A stretch of 40,575 nt of DNA from CAYRTV01 sp046483285 (lineage in GTDB: Bacteria; Acidobacteriota; Aminicenantia; Aminicenantales; Aminicenantaceae), in assembly GCA_046483285.1 (NCBI GenBank), contig JAWODN010000130.1, positions 1 through 40,575 of the forward strand, in the 5' to 3' direction. Shown piece after piece: positions 16,383-23,854 of the stretch. A program made the translations under genes and the position numbers. The notes under the pieces are model-generated. The model worked only from the letters and a program-made list of their open reading frames with translations, was not told where the DNA came from and searched no databases. The first letter of the stretch is position 1. Every line of letters starts with the position of its first letter.

Positions 16383-16401
16383 GAAAATGATTTTCATTTA
16401 T
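16383..16401. promoter_or_regulatory. Fur-box-like sequence
   Basis: GAAAATGATTTTCATTTAT agrees with the classical 19-bp Fur consensus GATAATGATAATCATTATC at 13 positions and contains the perfect palindrome GAAAATGATTTTC. It lies about 35 nt upstream of the receptor -35 box. The location fits iron control of a TonB receptor, but it could also be a chance AT-rich palindrome. Confidence 0.35.
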
Positions 16402-16488
16402 GGTGGTGTGTTATGCGGGCGCCCGGATCTGCGGCGGTTCCGGCCCGTGAATAAGCCAGGCTAGGAAAGGATGCTGGAAAAAAGTGGA

Positions 16489-17349
16489 TTACAAGATGTA
16501 ACCGTCTTTCACAGCCTCGAAAATGAGCTTTGAGTTGTCGGCTGCTTTGTCTTTATTGAAAAAGGCGAGTTCGGTGGAAACGGCGTTGAGCATCATGGTT
16601 ATAGAGGAGATGGCGTTCGTGAAGAAGAGGTTATCGCTCCGCACGACCAGATGAGCATGCGTCCACTTCACAATGGGAGCCGTGGGCTTGTCAGTGAAGG
16701 CCAGGCAAGGAAGATCTCTCTTAAAACAAAATTTTAATGAGTCGATTGTCTCTTTCGAGTAAGGAGGAAAGGAGAGGGCTAAAACAACATCGCTGCGGCC
16801 GAGGCTGATCAATCTTTCGATAAACGAATGTTCTTCTTTTTGGCATGCATAAGCCCGGATTCCCGCCTGGTTGAACAGATAAGCGGCGACCCGGGCCATA
16901 AGAGCGCTGATCCCGAGACCGATGGTGTAAACATAGCGGGCCCGGCGCAATCTGAGGATGAATTCCCTCAGCTGTTGTGGATCCAGGTTGTTTATGGTGT
17001 GGTTGATGTTTTCCACTTCCTTTTCGGCAACCAGGCTGATGGTGGAGAAGTGATTTTTGCCCCGGCTCATGAACTTGAACCGGTCTTCAGGCATGACCTG
17101 TTCATTGATTTCTTCAATTATCCGGGATTTCAACTGTTGAAACCCCCGGAATCCGAGATGCTGGGCGAATCTTACGATGGTGGCTTCGCTCACTCCGGTA
17201 TTAACTGACAATTTTTTGCCGGTGAGAAAAAGGGAGGAAGGCTTATTCTGAATGAAATAGTCCGCGACCTTCTTTTCCTGTTTGGGCAGTTCCGGATATT
17301 TTTTAATGATGATGTCACTCAGCCCGGGAGTATTACTTTTCTTCGGCAT
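16489..17349 (-). CDS. RpiR-family transcriptional regulator (HTH + SIS)
   Basis: A 286-residue regulator. The N-terminal HTH_6 domain spans about residues 10-85 (LPKQEKKVADYFIQN, LSVNTGVSEATIVRFAQHLG, FRGFQQLKSRI), and a SIS sugar-isomerase domain covers about 130-270 (YVYTIGLGISALMARVAAYLF, DVVLALSFPPYSKET). RpiR proteins bind phosphorylated sugars, amino sugars or related metabolites through the SIS domain and switch nearby catabolic genes. It lies between the cyanophycinase-like gene and the TonB receptor on the same strand, 113 nt after the former. The long palindrome upstream of the receptor is a likely target. The effector is unknown. Its start ATG has no strong ribosome site. Confidence 0.9.
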   Translation of the reverse strand: MPKKSNTPGLSDIIIKKYPELPKQEKKVADYFIQNKPSSLFLTGKKLSVNTGVSEATIVRFAQHLGFRGFQQLKSRIIEEINEQVMPEDRFKFMSRGKNHFSTISLVAEKEVENINHTINNLDPQQLREFILRLRRARYVYTIGLGISALMARVAAYLFNQAGIRAYACQKEEHSFIERLISLGRSDVVLALSFPPYSKETIDSLKFCFKRDLPCLAFTDKPTAPIVKWTHAHLVVRSDNLFFTNAISSITMMLNAVSTELAFFNKDKAADNSKLIFEAVKDGYIL

Positions 17350-17462
17350 GGTTGAATCTTGAAGCTTTTTTAGCGCCTTTTTTTCATCTTAATTCATCCG
17401 GGAGGTTCTGTCCAGCACAACCTGCAGGGGCTGCCTCTTTCGCATCCCGGGCTGAATTTCGT

Positions 17463-18332
17463 TTATCGGACTAAGTCCCGGGTTCTCAGATCAAACTTGT
17501 CTCCGGCTTTGAGGATATGCATGATGAAATGATGACCGCTGAGGATTCCAGAAGGTTGTATGTCTATATCGGCATGATGCGCGTCATAAACAATCACATT
17601 CTGCGAGCCGATGACTTCAAACACGTCTCTCCCTGTAACAATGATTGCCGTGGACTCGTCTATCCCGATTCCAAGAAGACGGGGATGCTCTGCCACTAGG
17701 CTGATCAGGCGATTGTGCCTCCGCCGTGCCACAAAATGCTGGTCGATGATGGCGGTTTTTATGAATCCGAAGCCGTCAACGGCTTCAATGTTATCAACCA
17801 GTATTTTTGCGAAGGCCCGTTCTTCTTCGCCTCGTTTTTCATTTCCCGTGATCATGAGTTCGCTCATAACTGCAGCTCCGGCGCTGGTGCCGCCTATGAC
17901 TCCTCCTGTCTCATAGATTTCCAAGAGCCTTTTGTGGACTGGGGTGTTGACGAGCGCATCCGCCAATAAGACCTGATCTCCTCCAGTGAAATAGATGGAA
18001 CCCACTCCGTCGAGGAGCCGTACGTTTTCAACGTTCTGAGCTTTGGTCCTGTCCCAAACATGATATGTCACCTCGGGCAAGCCGAGGGCGGAGAGCTCTT
18101 CTTGCATGGCTTTTCCGCTTTCATGTGGAGACCCGCTGGCCATTGGGAAAATAACGGTTTTCTTATGGGGAGACTGTTTGGCCAGAGCGGTGAATTTTTC
18201 CATCATTTCCACTGGACGCGATCCTCCTCCGATAATAAAAAGGCGGCTTTTGGAAGTCTCTCCCGCCGCCATTAAGACTGGGAGGGACAGGATGAAGACC
18301 ATGATCACCCACAAAACAATCTTCTTTTTCAT
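17463..18332 (-). CDS. Secreted cyanophycinase-like serine peptidase (S51)
   Basis: A 289-residue peptidase of the S51 family with an N-terminal signal peptide (about 1-23). The nucleophile elbow GGTSAGAAVMS places the catalytic Ser at 150. GGGSRP near the start, YFTGGDQ (115-121) and the block DQHFVARRRHNRL all match cyanophycinase, which cleaves the Asp-Arg polymer cyanophycin into beta-Asp-Arg dipeptides. A signal peptide implies periplasmic or extracellular action on polymer from other organisms. The related alpha-aspartyl dipeptidase branch is an alternative, but the DQHF segment favours cyanophycinase. A clear AGGAG site precedes the ATG, and a near-consensus promoter lies about 170 nt upstream. 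RpiR and receptor genes follow. Confidence 0.87.
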   Translation of the reverse strand: MKKKIVLWVIMVFILSLPVLMAAGETSKSRLFIIGGGSRPVEMMEKFTALAKQSPHKKTVIFPMASGSPHESGKAMQEELSALGLPEVTYHVWDRTKAQNVENVRLLDGVGSIYFTGGDQVLLADALVNTPVHKRLLEIYETGGVIGGTSAGAAVMSELMITGNEKRGEEERAFAKILVDNIEAVDGFGFIKTAIIDQHFVARRRHNRLISLVAEHPRLLGIGIDESTAIIVTGRDVFEVIGSQNVIVYDAHHADIDIQPSGILSGHHFIMHILKAGDKFDLRTRDLVR

Positions 18333-18503
18333 ATCTTATATCTCCTGAACCGTTTTATTTCTGAGGCGCCCCTCATATTTCTGCTGATGCGTTGAAATGT
18401 TCTCGCTGTTTAGTGCATCGGTATGCATCGTTTCAGCCTGAACTCTGCGGAAGATTTCTCAGGGTGGCGAGCGGTTGTTCTTGAAAAACGCCTCGGCTTC
18501 ATT

Positions 18504-18532
18504 ACTATATTGAACCAAATATCAATTGTAAA
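18504..18532 (-). promoter_or_regulatory. Sigma-70-type promoter of the cyanophycinase gene
   Basis: Minus-strand TTTACA (18532-18527) and TATAGT (18509-18504) are spaced by exactly 17 nt, each with five of six consensus matches. It predicts a leader of about 165 nt before the ATG. The leader contains small hairpins (for example TGAGG/CCTCA around a GGCG loop), but I recognise no riboswitch class. The rest of the 345-base gap (18333-18677) holds nothing else I can support. Confidence 0.6.
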
Positions 18533-18677
18533 TGTCTTTTCATCAATCCGGCCGATTCATAAAAAATGGCGATTTCTTATTTTTCTGCCGTTTCAGCCGT
18601 GAATAAGCCGGGAAAGACGGGCAATAAGCAGCACATATATTTTCATTAAAAGAGTGAAGGAAAAGGGTCTTCCTGGA

Positions 18678-19817
18678 TTAAAATGATTCCACTCTTTCCT
18701 TGTATACGACGCCCCGTTGTTTCAGTCCTTTGAGCATGAACGCCGTGCATTCAGGATTCCGTCCGATGAACTCCGGAGGTGTTATGCCCTTGTCCGTGAA
18801 AAGGCCTCGTGCCAGCAAGCGAACCATGCAAGTGGCTGTATAGCCCGTGGTCCGGGCCATAGAGTGAATCCGTGTTCCTGGGTCATAACGATCCAGCATT
18901 TCGTAGACATAGCGCATGCCCCGCCCTTTTTTTCTTCCTTCTGCGGATAATTTCAGCACAGTGAGATCGCGGTCGCCGGCTTTCAGTTGCCATTTCGGAA
19001 AGAGAAGACGGGCCGTGATATCCATAGGCCGAATCTTCACCCCCCACACCTCGATTTCTTCGCTGCTGAAGAAACCCGTCTCCCGCAGCACAGCGATCTT
19101 TTCAATATGTCCGGGATAACGGAGCGTTTTTTCCTTCATATTGGGGATGGAAAGAGTTCTGGTGAGCGTCCTCAACCCATCCGTGTTAAAGGCTTCCAGG
19201 GTTCCGATTTCCGGAAACTCAATAAATTCGGGTTCGGAGAGAGCCTGACGGACCACCATTTTCCCGTTTTCCACATACCGGGCCGGACGAACATATTCCT
19301 CGATAACATCCAACGGGGAAAATCCGGCTTTGTATTCATAGGGCCATTGCCGAACCTCCGGCAGGCCGCCGACATAAATTGACAAGGCCTCAGTTGTGTC
19401 GAGAATCCGGTCGGCATACCCGGCCAGCATATTTGTCATCCCAGGAGCAACGCCGCAATCCACAACAGCTGTGACACTGCGATTTTTGGCCAGATGATCC
19501 AGCAGGAAAGGATCTTCAGGAAAAAAGGCGATATCTACGACGTTTTTACCCGCTTCTATGACGGCCTTCAATGTCTTGAATCCCATGAACCCCGGAACGG
19601 CGCTGACAACAAAGTCAAAACCCCGGACCAAATTTTTTATATTTTGTGGTTTGGACAAGTCCGATATAATCGTTTGGATGGAATGACCGGCATTTAATAT
19701 TTTCAGTGCCTCAGGATTTTTATCCACAACGCACACCTTAAAATCCGGATCTGCGCCGAGGTCCAAAGCAATGGACGCGCCGACAAGTCCGGATCCAAAA
19801 ACAATAACACTGTTCAT
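18678..19817 (-). CDS. Saccharopine dehydrogenase-family oxidoreductase (lysine dehydrogenase-like)
   Basis: A 379-residue NAD(P)-dependent enzyme. The N-terminal Rossmann fold is shown by VIVFGSGLVGASIALDLG and an acidic end of strand two (VCVVDKNPEAL). The middle block VDCGVAPGMTNMLAGYAD and later AFNTDGLRTL are typical of the saccharopine dehydrogenase/lysine 6-dehydrogenase group. Members reduce or oxidise amino acids such as lysine, saccharopine or carboxynorspermidine; the closest role by motif is L-lysine 6-dehydrogenase, although substrate residues cannot be assigned here. A GGAGGTG ribosome site precedes the ATG. The cyanophycinase-like gene lies 345 nt downstream with its own promoter, so any link to amino-acid polymer breakdown is contextual. 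Confidence 0.85.
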   Translation of the reverse strand: MNSVIVFGSGLVGASIALDLGADPDFKVCVVDKNPEALKILNAGHSIQTIISDLSKPQNIKNLVRGFDFVVSAVPGFMGFKTLKAVIEAGKNVVDIAFFPEDPFLLDHLAKNRSVTAVVDCGVAPGMTNMLAGYADRILDTTEALSIYVGGLPEVRQWPYEYKAGFSPLDVIEEYVRPARYVENGKMVVRQALSEPEFIEFPEIGTLEAFNTDGLRTLTRTLSIPNMKEKTLRYPGHIEKIAVLRETGFFSSEEIEVWGVKIRPMDITARLLFPKWQLKAGDRDLTVLKLSAEGRKKGRGMRYVYEMLDRYDPGTRIHSMARTTGYTATCMVRLLARGLFTDKGITPPEFIGRNPECTAFMLKGLKQRGVVYKERVESF

Positions 19818-20205
19818 ACTTCACCTCCAGGATCAAAAACTTTGGGAATGCTTCTCTTTTACGATAAACAGTCTGGATTTTTCGAAGGAAAGAAACCAGC
19901 GGATCTTATAAGCCGCTGAAGCGGTTTTGATAACTGATAAGGAGGGCAAGCCAGGAAACGACCTGGAAGGGAAGCGCTGGAAAATGTTCATTCTTCATTC
20001 TAACCTGACCTGTCCATAAAAAAACAGTGATTGTCTTTTTATCCCTTATTTTTCTTGAATATGCAACTTTTTCCTGCAAGAGGGAAGAGAGAGGGCAAGG
20101 TTTGGTCTGTTCATCATCCATCCAGGAGGGGAAAGACGATTTTTTGCCGGCTTTGTGGGATAATAAAAAATATATAGCTTATAAATAATGATGAGGGTGA
20201 GGAAG
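19818..20205. other. Divergent intergenic region without a convincing gene
   Basis: This 388-base gap separates the divergent saccharopine-type and flavoprotein genes and should contain both promoters, but no well-spaced consensus pair is convincing on either strand. A strong isolated ribosome-site sequence AGGAGGGG at about 20126-20133 (+) has no ATG downstream before the next gene. A 71-codon minus-strand frame inside (19906-20121) lacks a ribosome site. Confidence 0.4.
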
Positions 20206-21546
20206 ATGTCAAGAGATTATGATGTGATTGTTATCGGTTCAGGAGCAACCGCTCAAACCATTGTGTATGATCTGAAAAAGCACGGGAAAAGGACTGCGAT
20301 TATAGAAAAAAAAGAATGGGGCGGCACTTGCGCTTTGCGCGGCTGTGTGCCAAAAAAAGTGCTTACCGGCGCCGCCGAAGTCAAGAACCGGGCGGTTGAT
20401 GCGCGACATAAGGGGATCACATTTGATTCTCTTTCTATCAATTGGCCTGATTTAATTGAATTTAAGAAAACGTTTACCGGTGGAAAGGCCAAACAATTCA
20501 AAAAAAGTTTTCAGGATGCGGGCATCGATGTGTATGAAGGAACAGCTCATTTCACGGGAAAGCATTCCATCGAAATAAACGGCGAAAGGATAACGGCTGA
20601 ATATTTTGTTGTTGCCGCGGGAGCAAAACCCCGCCCGCTGCCTATTCCGGGGAAAGAACATGTGATCACCAGTGAGCAGTTTTTGGAATTGGATTCTTTG
20701 CCTGATTCAATCGTGTTCATTGGAGGGGGATTGATTTCTTTTGAATTTGGCCATGTCGCCGCACGGGCTGGTGCGGACGTCACCATTCTCCATAGAGATC
20801 AGCAGCCATTGAAGCAATTCGATTCTGATTTAGTGGCCATGCTGATAAAAGCGTCAGAAGATATTGGAATTGATGTCAAGGTGAACAAACCAGTGACCCG
20901 GGTTGAAAAGAAAAAGAATGGTTTCAGAGTGAAAGCCGGTGAAAATGAAGCGTTCGAAGCGGATCTGGTGGTGCATGGCGCCGGAAGAGTGCCCAACATC
21001 GATGAATTGGATTTAGAAAAAGGGGATATCGCTTTTGGTAAACGCGGGATTGCGGTCAATGAGTATTTGCGGAATCCCGAGAATCCCCGTGTTTTTGCGG
21101 CAGGAGACGCCGCGGATTCAAATCTTCCTTTGACGCCTGTGGCAGGAGCGGAAGGCAAGGTGGTTTTAACCAATCTTTTACATGGCAATAGAAAAGAGGC
21201 ATCACGTTTGGTTATTCCCAGTGTGGTGTTTACTGTTCCGCCTCTTGCTATGGTGGGCTTTACGGAAACGCGGGCCAAAGAAAAAGGGATTTCTTATACA
21301 GTCAATTATCAGGACACCTCATCCGGGTACACGTCTAGACGTATCGGATTGAAACATTCTGGATTTAAAGTGCTGATCCATAAAGATAATCAGCAAATAG
21401 CCGGCGCGCATTTATTGGGGGATCATGCTGAAGAACTGATTAATGTGTTTGCGGTTTTCATAAAAAAGAAGATGACGGTTGAAGAAATCAAAGACCTGGT
21501 TTGGTCGTATCCTTCCAGCACCTATGATATCAATTATATGCTTTGA
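20206..21546 (+). CDS. Flavin disulfide-reductase family protein lacking C-terminal His-Glu
   Basis: A 446-residue FAD/NAD(P)H enzyme of the glutathione/dihydrolipoamide/mycothione reductase class. FAD-binding VIVIGSGATAQ (8-18), the redox-active disulfide GGTCALRGCVPKK (Cys42, Cys47), NAD(P) loop IVFIGGGLISFEFG, and the second FAD block RVFAAGDAAD are complete. The dimerisation domain ends in SYPSSTYDINYML where related enzymes have HPTxxE, so both the proton-transfer His and its Glu partner are replaced. Activity on a thiol substrate would need another base. ATG 20206 follows GGGTGAGGAAG and begins the conserved fold; an ATG at 20188 is less likely. The gene stands alone, diverging from the saccharopine-type gene and ending at a strong hairpin. 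Confidence 0.85.
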   Translation: MSRDYDVIVIGSGATAQTIVYDLKKHGKRTAIIEKKEWGGTCALRGCVPKKVLTGAAEVKNRAVDARHKGITFDSLSINWPDLIEFKKTFTGGKAKQFKKSFQDAGIDVYEGTAHFTGKHSIEINGERITAEYFVVAAGAKPRPLPIPGKEHVITSEQFLELDSLPDSIVFIGGGLISFEFGHVAARAGADVTILHRDQQPLKQFDSDLVAMLIKASEDIGIDVKVNKPVTRVEKKKNGFRVKAGENEAFEADLVVHGAGRVPNIDELDLEKGDIAFGKRGIAVNEYLRNPENPRVFAAGDAADSNLPLTPVAGAEGKVVLTNLLHGNRKEASRLVIPSVVFTVPPLAMVGFTETRAKEKGISYTVNYQDTSSGYTSRRIGLKHSGFKVLIHKDNQQIAGAHLLGDHAEELINVFAVFIKKKMTVEEIKDLVWSYPSSTYDINYML

Positions 21547-21574
21547 TTTTTTTAATCCGCATGAATCCATACGC

Positions 21575-21616
21575 CCGGCGGTGCCGTCTGTCGGCACTCC
21601 GGTTATTTTTCTATTT
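21575..21616 (+). terminator. GC-rich hairpin with T-run after the flavoprotein gene
   Basis: CCGG-cg-GTGCCG (21575-21586) pairs with CGGCAC-t-CCGG (21592-21602) around a 5-nt loop, with small bulges, and is followed by TTATTTTTCTATTTT. It sits between two convergent genes and is a good intrinsic terminator for the plus-strand gene. On the minus strand it lacks a T-run. Confidence 0.65.
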
Positions 21617-23693
21617 TCTTCAATAAATCCCAGGCTCGGTTGAAATTTGGGTTCAGGTCCAGTGCTTGTTCCAGGTGGGACTTGGCCTGCTCCCACAAAA
21701 GATACCCCATGGTGAAGTGGAGTTCTTCCGATTGGGGGAATAATTGCAATCCGGTCTCAGCAAACAATTTGGCTTTATCCTCCATGCCGGCATAGTTCCA
21801 AAGGGCATTCACCCAGGCATTGAAACCGGACGGTCCCGCGGCGTTTTTATCCACGGCGGCCCGGGCGGCATTTTTGAAATAATCGCGGGCGTCTTCAGTC
21901 TCTCCGAAATACAGAGCGCTGCCGGCCCGGGCAAAATAAGGCCGGGCGGATTCGGGATAGGTCCTGATAGCCAGTTCCGCCGCCCGCAAAGCGGCATCCC
22001 TGTTGCCGGTTATGGTGAAATATTCCACCGTATCCGCCAGAGGCCGGCTGAAATCCGGATAAACCGGGCTGTTTTCCGGGAGGCGGGCAAGTGATTTTTC
22101 CACTTCTCTCCAATCCGAATAAGGTGCCACGAAAATGCCTGAAGCCCTTTCAACCGCCTCTGTCCAGCCGGGCTCCCAGGCTAGCACCTGTTTTTCAAAT
22201 TCCGGGGGGAAGGTCAGTGCCTCCGGAAAATCACCGGCGCTTCGGGTAAGCTGGATGTAATCGGCGAAAAAACAGATGGCGCCCCGTTTGTGATAACTGT
22301 CCAAAGAGCCGTTTTCTTCAGAGAGCTTAAGAGCCATAAACGATCCCACTTTGACGAAAGCCCGGTTAAAGGCCGGATGCCGGCCCGTCAGTATTTGACT
22401 CAGGGCCTTTCTGTAATCCTTTTGCAGGGCCTCCCGGCTGACCGCTTTTCGGAATAAGGCGAAAGCGTTTTCCCGGCCGGCATCGCTCACGCCCAGGGTC
22501 TTCCCGAACCGGTCAAAATAAGAAGCTCCGTAATTGAAGGTCTCTTCCATGGCCGAAACCAAAGCGCCGGAAATGACATTCCCCGTGTACACCGGAGTGA
22601 TCCTTTCGCCGTAAAGAATTTCATAAACCCGCTGGGCGTACTTGCGGGGGTTGGCGTGTTCGAAATTGCAGCCTACGGCGACGGCGAACCGCGCTTCCGG
22701 AAAGATCACCAGGGCGGTCTTTGTTTCCGCCTGGGATCCGGTGTGACTGACGGAAAAACGGCCGTTCCAAGGGCGAATCCCCCATCCCATGCCGTATCCG
22801 GTCAAGCGGCCCGCAAGAGTTGTCATGGAGGTGAACATTTGTTCTATGGTTTCAGGCGAATGGAGTTCAGCATCCATCATGCCGCGGGCGAATTTCAAGA
22901 GGTCGCCGATCGTGGACCGGGTCCCGCCTCCGGCGAAGCGGCTGCTTATATCCACATATTCGGAATTTTTTATCTCGCCTTTGACCAGCTGATAACCCCG
23001 CACCCGGCCGGGCAGAATGTCAACGGGGCTTTCCATGTGGGTGCTGTCCATGTTCAGAGGGTCCCAAATATTCAGGCGCATGTACTCGCCGTACGGCATT
23101 CCGGACGCTCCTTCTATGACCGCACCGAGAAGATTGTAACCATAGCTGGAATAGCTGTAGGCCGTACCCGGTTCCGCCACCAGGTCAAAATCCTGAAATA
23201 CCGCCAGGGCCTCCCGGGTGTCCTTATGGATTTTAATATGGCCTTCGATATCATAATCCTGGTAGTGGCTTATCCCCGCCAGGTGGCCCAGAAGGCGGCG
23301 GACGGTCACCGGCCATTTTTTCCTTGGAAAATAGGGCACGTAACGCTGCACCTCCACATCCAGGTCGATCTTGCCCTGTTCGGCTAATTTGAGAACGGCC
23401 GCGGCCGTCATGGGTTTGGTGATGGAGGCCAGCCGGTATGAGGAATCAGGTGAGGCCGGAGTGTTGTTTTCCAGATCGGAAAATCCAAATCCTTCCACCC
23501 AAATGAAATCATCCTGCATGAATCCAATGGTCATGCCTCCGATTTTATCCACCTTCATCTGCTCTTTCACATAAGTGCGGATGCGTTCGAGGTGTTCGTC
23601 ACCGGCATTGCGGTTTTGCGGCTCAAACGCAACTCCCTCAATTGCAAACAAACAGATGGATAGAATGATAAGGAATGCTGTTTTGAGTTTCAT
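21603..23693 (-). CDS. Secreted beta-lactamase-fold serine hydrolase with TPR-like C-terminus
   Basis: A 696-residue exported hydrolase. After a signal peptide (MKLKTAFLIILSICLFAIEGVAF) comes a class C beta-lactamase/D-Ala-D-Ala peptidase domain: nucleophile SITK (Ser90, Lys93), the Tyr motif in YSYSSYGYNLLG (about 179-190) and SHTGS, which replaces the KTG box. Such proteins act as peptidases or esterases, rarely as true beta-lactamases. The C-terminal ~170 residues are TPR-like helices (AALRAAELAIRTYPESARPYF, HLEQALDLNPNFNRAWD). The open frame extends to 23792, but the CAGGAGGG site fixes the start at ATG 23693 with a typical signal sequence. The gene converges with the flavoprotein gene and diverges from the DhaL-DegV gene, so it is probably monocistronic. 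Confidence 0.88.
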   Translation of the reverse strand: MKLKTAFLIILSICLFAIEGVAFEPQNRNAGDEHLERIRTYVKEQMKVDKIGGMTIGFMQDDFIWVEGFGFSDLENNTPASPDSSYRLASITKPMTAAAVLKLAEQGKIDLDVEVQRYVPYFPRKKWPVTVRRLLGHLAGISHYQDYDIEGHIKIHKDTREALAVFQDFDLVAEPGTAYSYSSYGYNLLGAVIEGASGMPYGEYMRLNIWDPLNMDSTHMESPVDILPGRVRGYQLVKGEIKNSEYVDISSRFAGGGTRSTIGDLLKFARGMMDAELHSPETIEQMFTSMTTLAGRLTGYGMGWGIRPWNGRFSVSHTGSQAETKTALVIFPEARFAVAVGCNFEHANPRKYAQRVYEILYGERITPVYTGNVISGALVSAMEETFNYGASYFDRFGKTLGVSDAGRENAFALFRKAVSREALQKDYRKALSQILTGRHPAFNRAFVKVGSFMALKLSEENGSLDSYHKRGAICFFADYIQLTRSAGDFPEALTFPPEFEKQVLAWEPGWTEAVERASGIFVAPYSDWREVEKSLARLPENSPVYPDFSRPLADTVEYFTITGNRDAALRAAELAIRTYPESARPYFARAGSALYFGETEDARDYFKNAARAAVDKNAAGPSGFNAWVNALWNYAGMEDKAKLFAETGLQLFPQSEELHFTMGYLLWEQAKSHLEQALDLNPNFNRAWDLLKKIEK

Positions 23694-23854
23694 AGCGGCC
23701 CTCCTGTTTTTTAATACGGATATTATAATTTTTATATCATATCTTATCCGTCTCCGGAATGTCTTATTGGGATTTTCCTGTGGGGATGACAAAACTGAGA
23801 CTTGGTTGTTTTTTATAAATGGAATAAAATAAAAAAAACAGGAAACGGATAAAC

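Noticed and set aside
18333..18500. Leader of the cyanophycinase-like gene as a riboswitch
   Set aside because: Small hairpins are present, but the arrangement matches no riboswitch class I know, so only a leader is claimed.
16440..18615. CCGTGAATAAGCC occurring near 16446 and 18597
   Set aside because: A 13-base match occurring twice is expected by chance in a window this long and the flanks differ.
19906..20121. Minus-strand 71-codon frame in the divergent intergenic region
   Set aside because: No ribosome site on that strand, no recognisable sequence, and promoter DNA is expected here.
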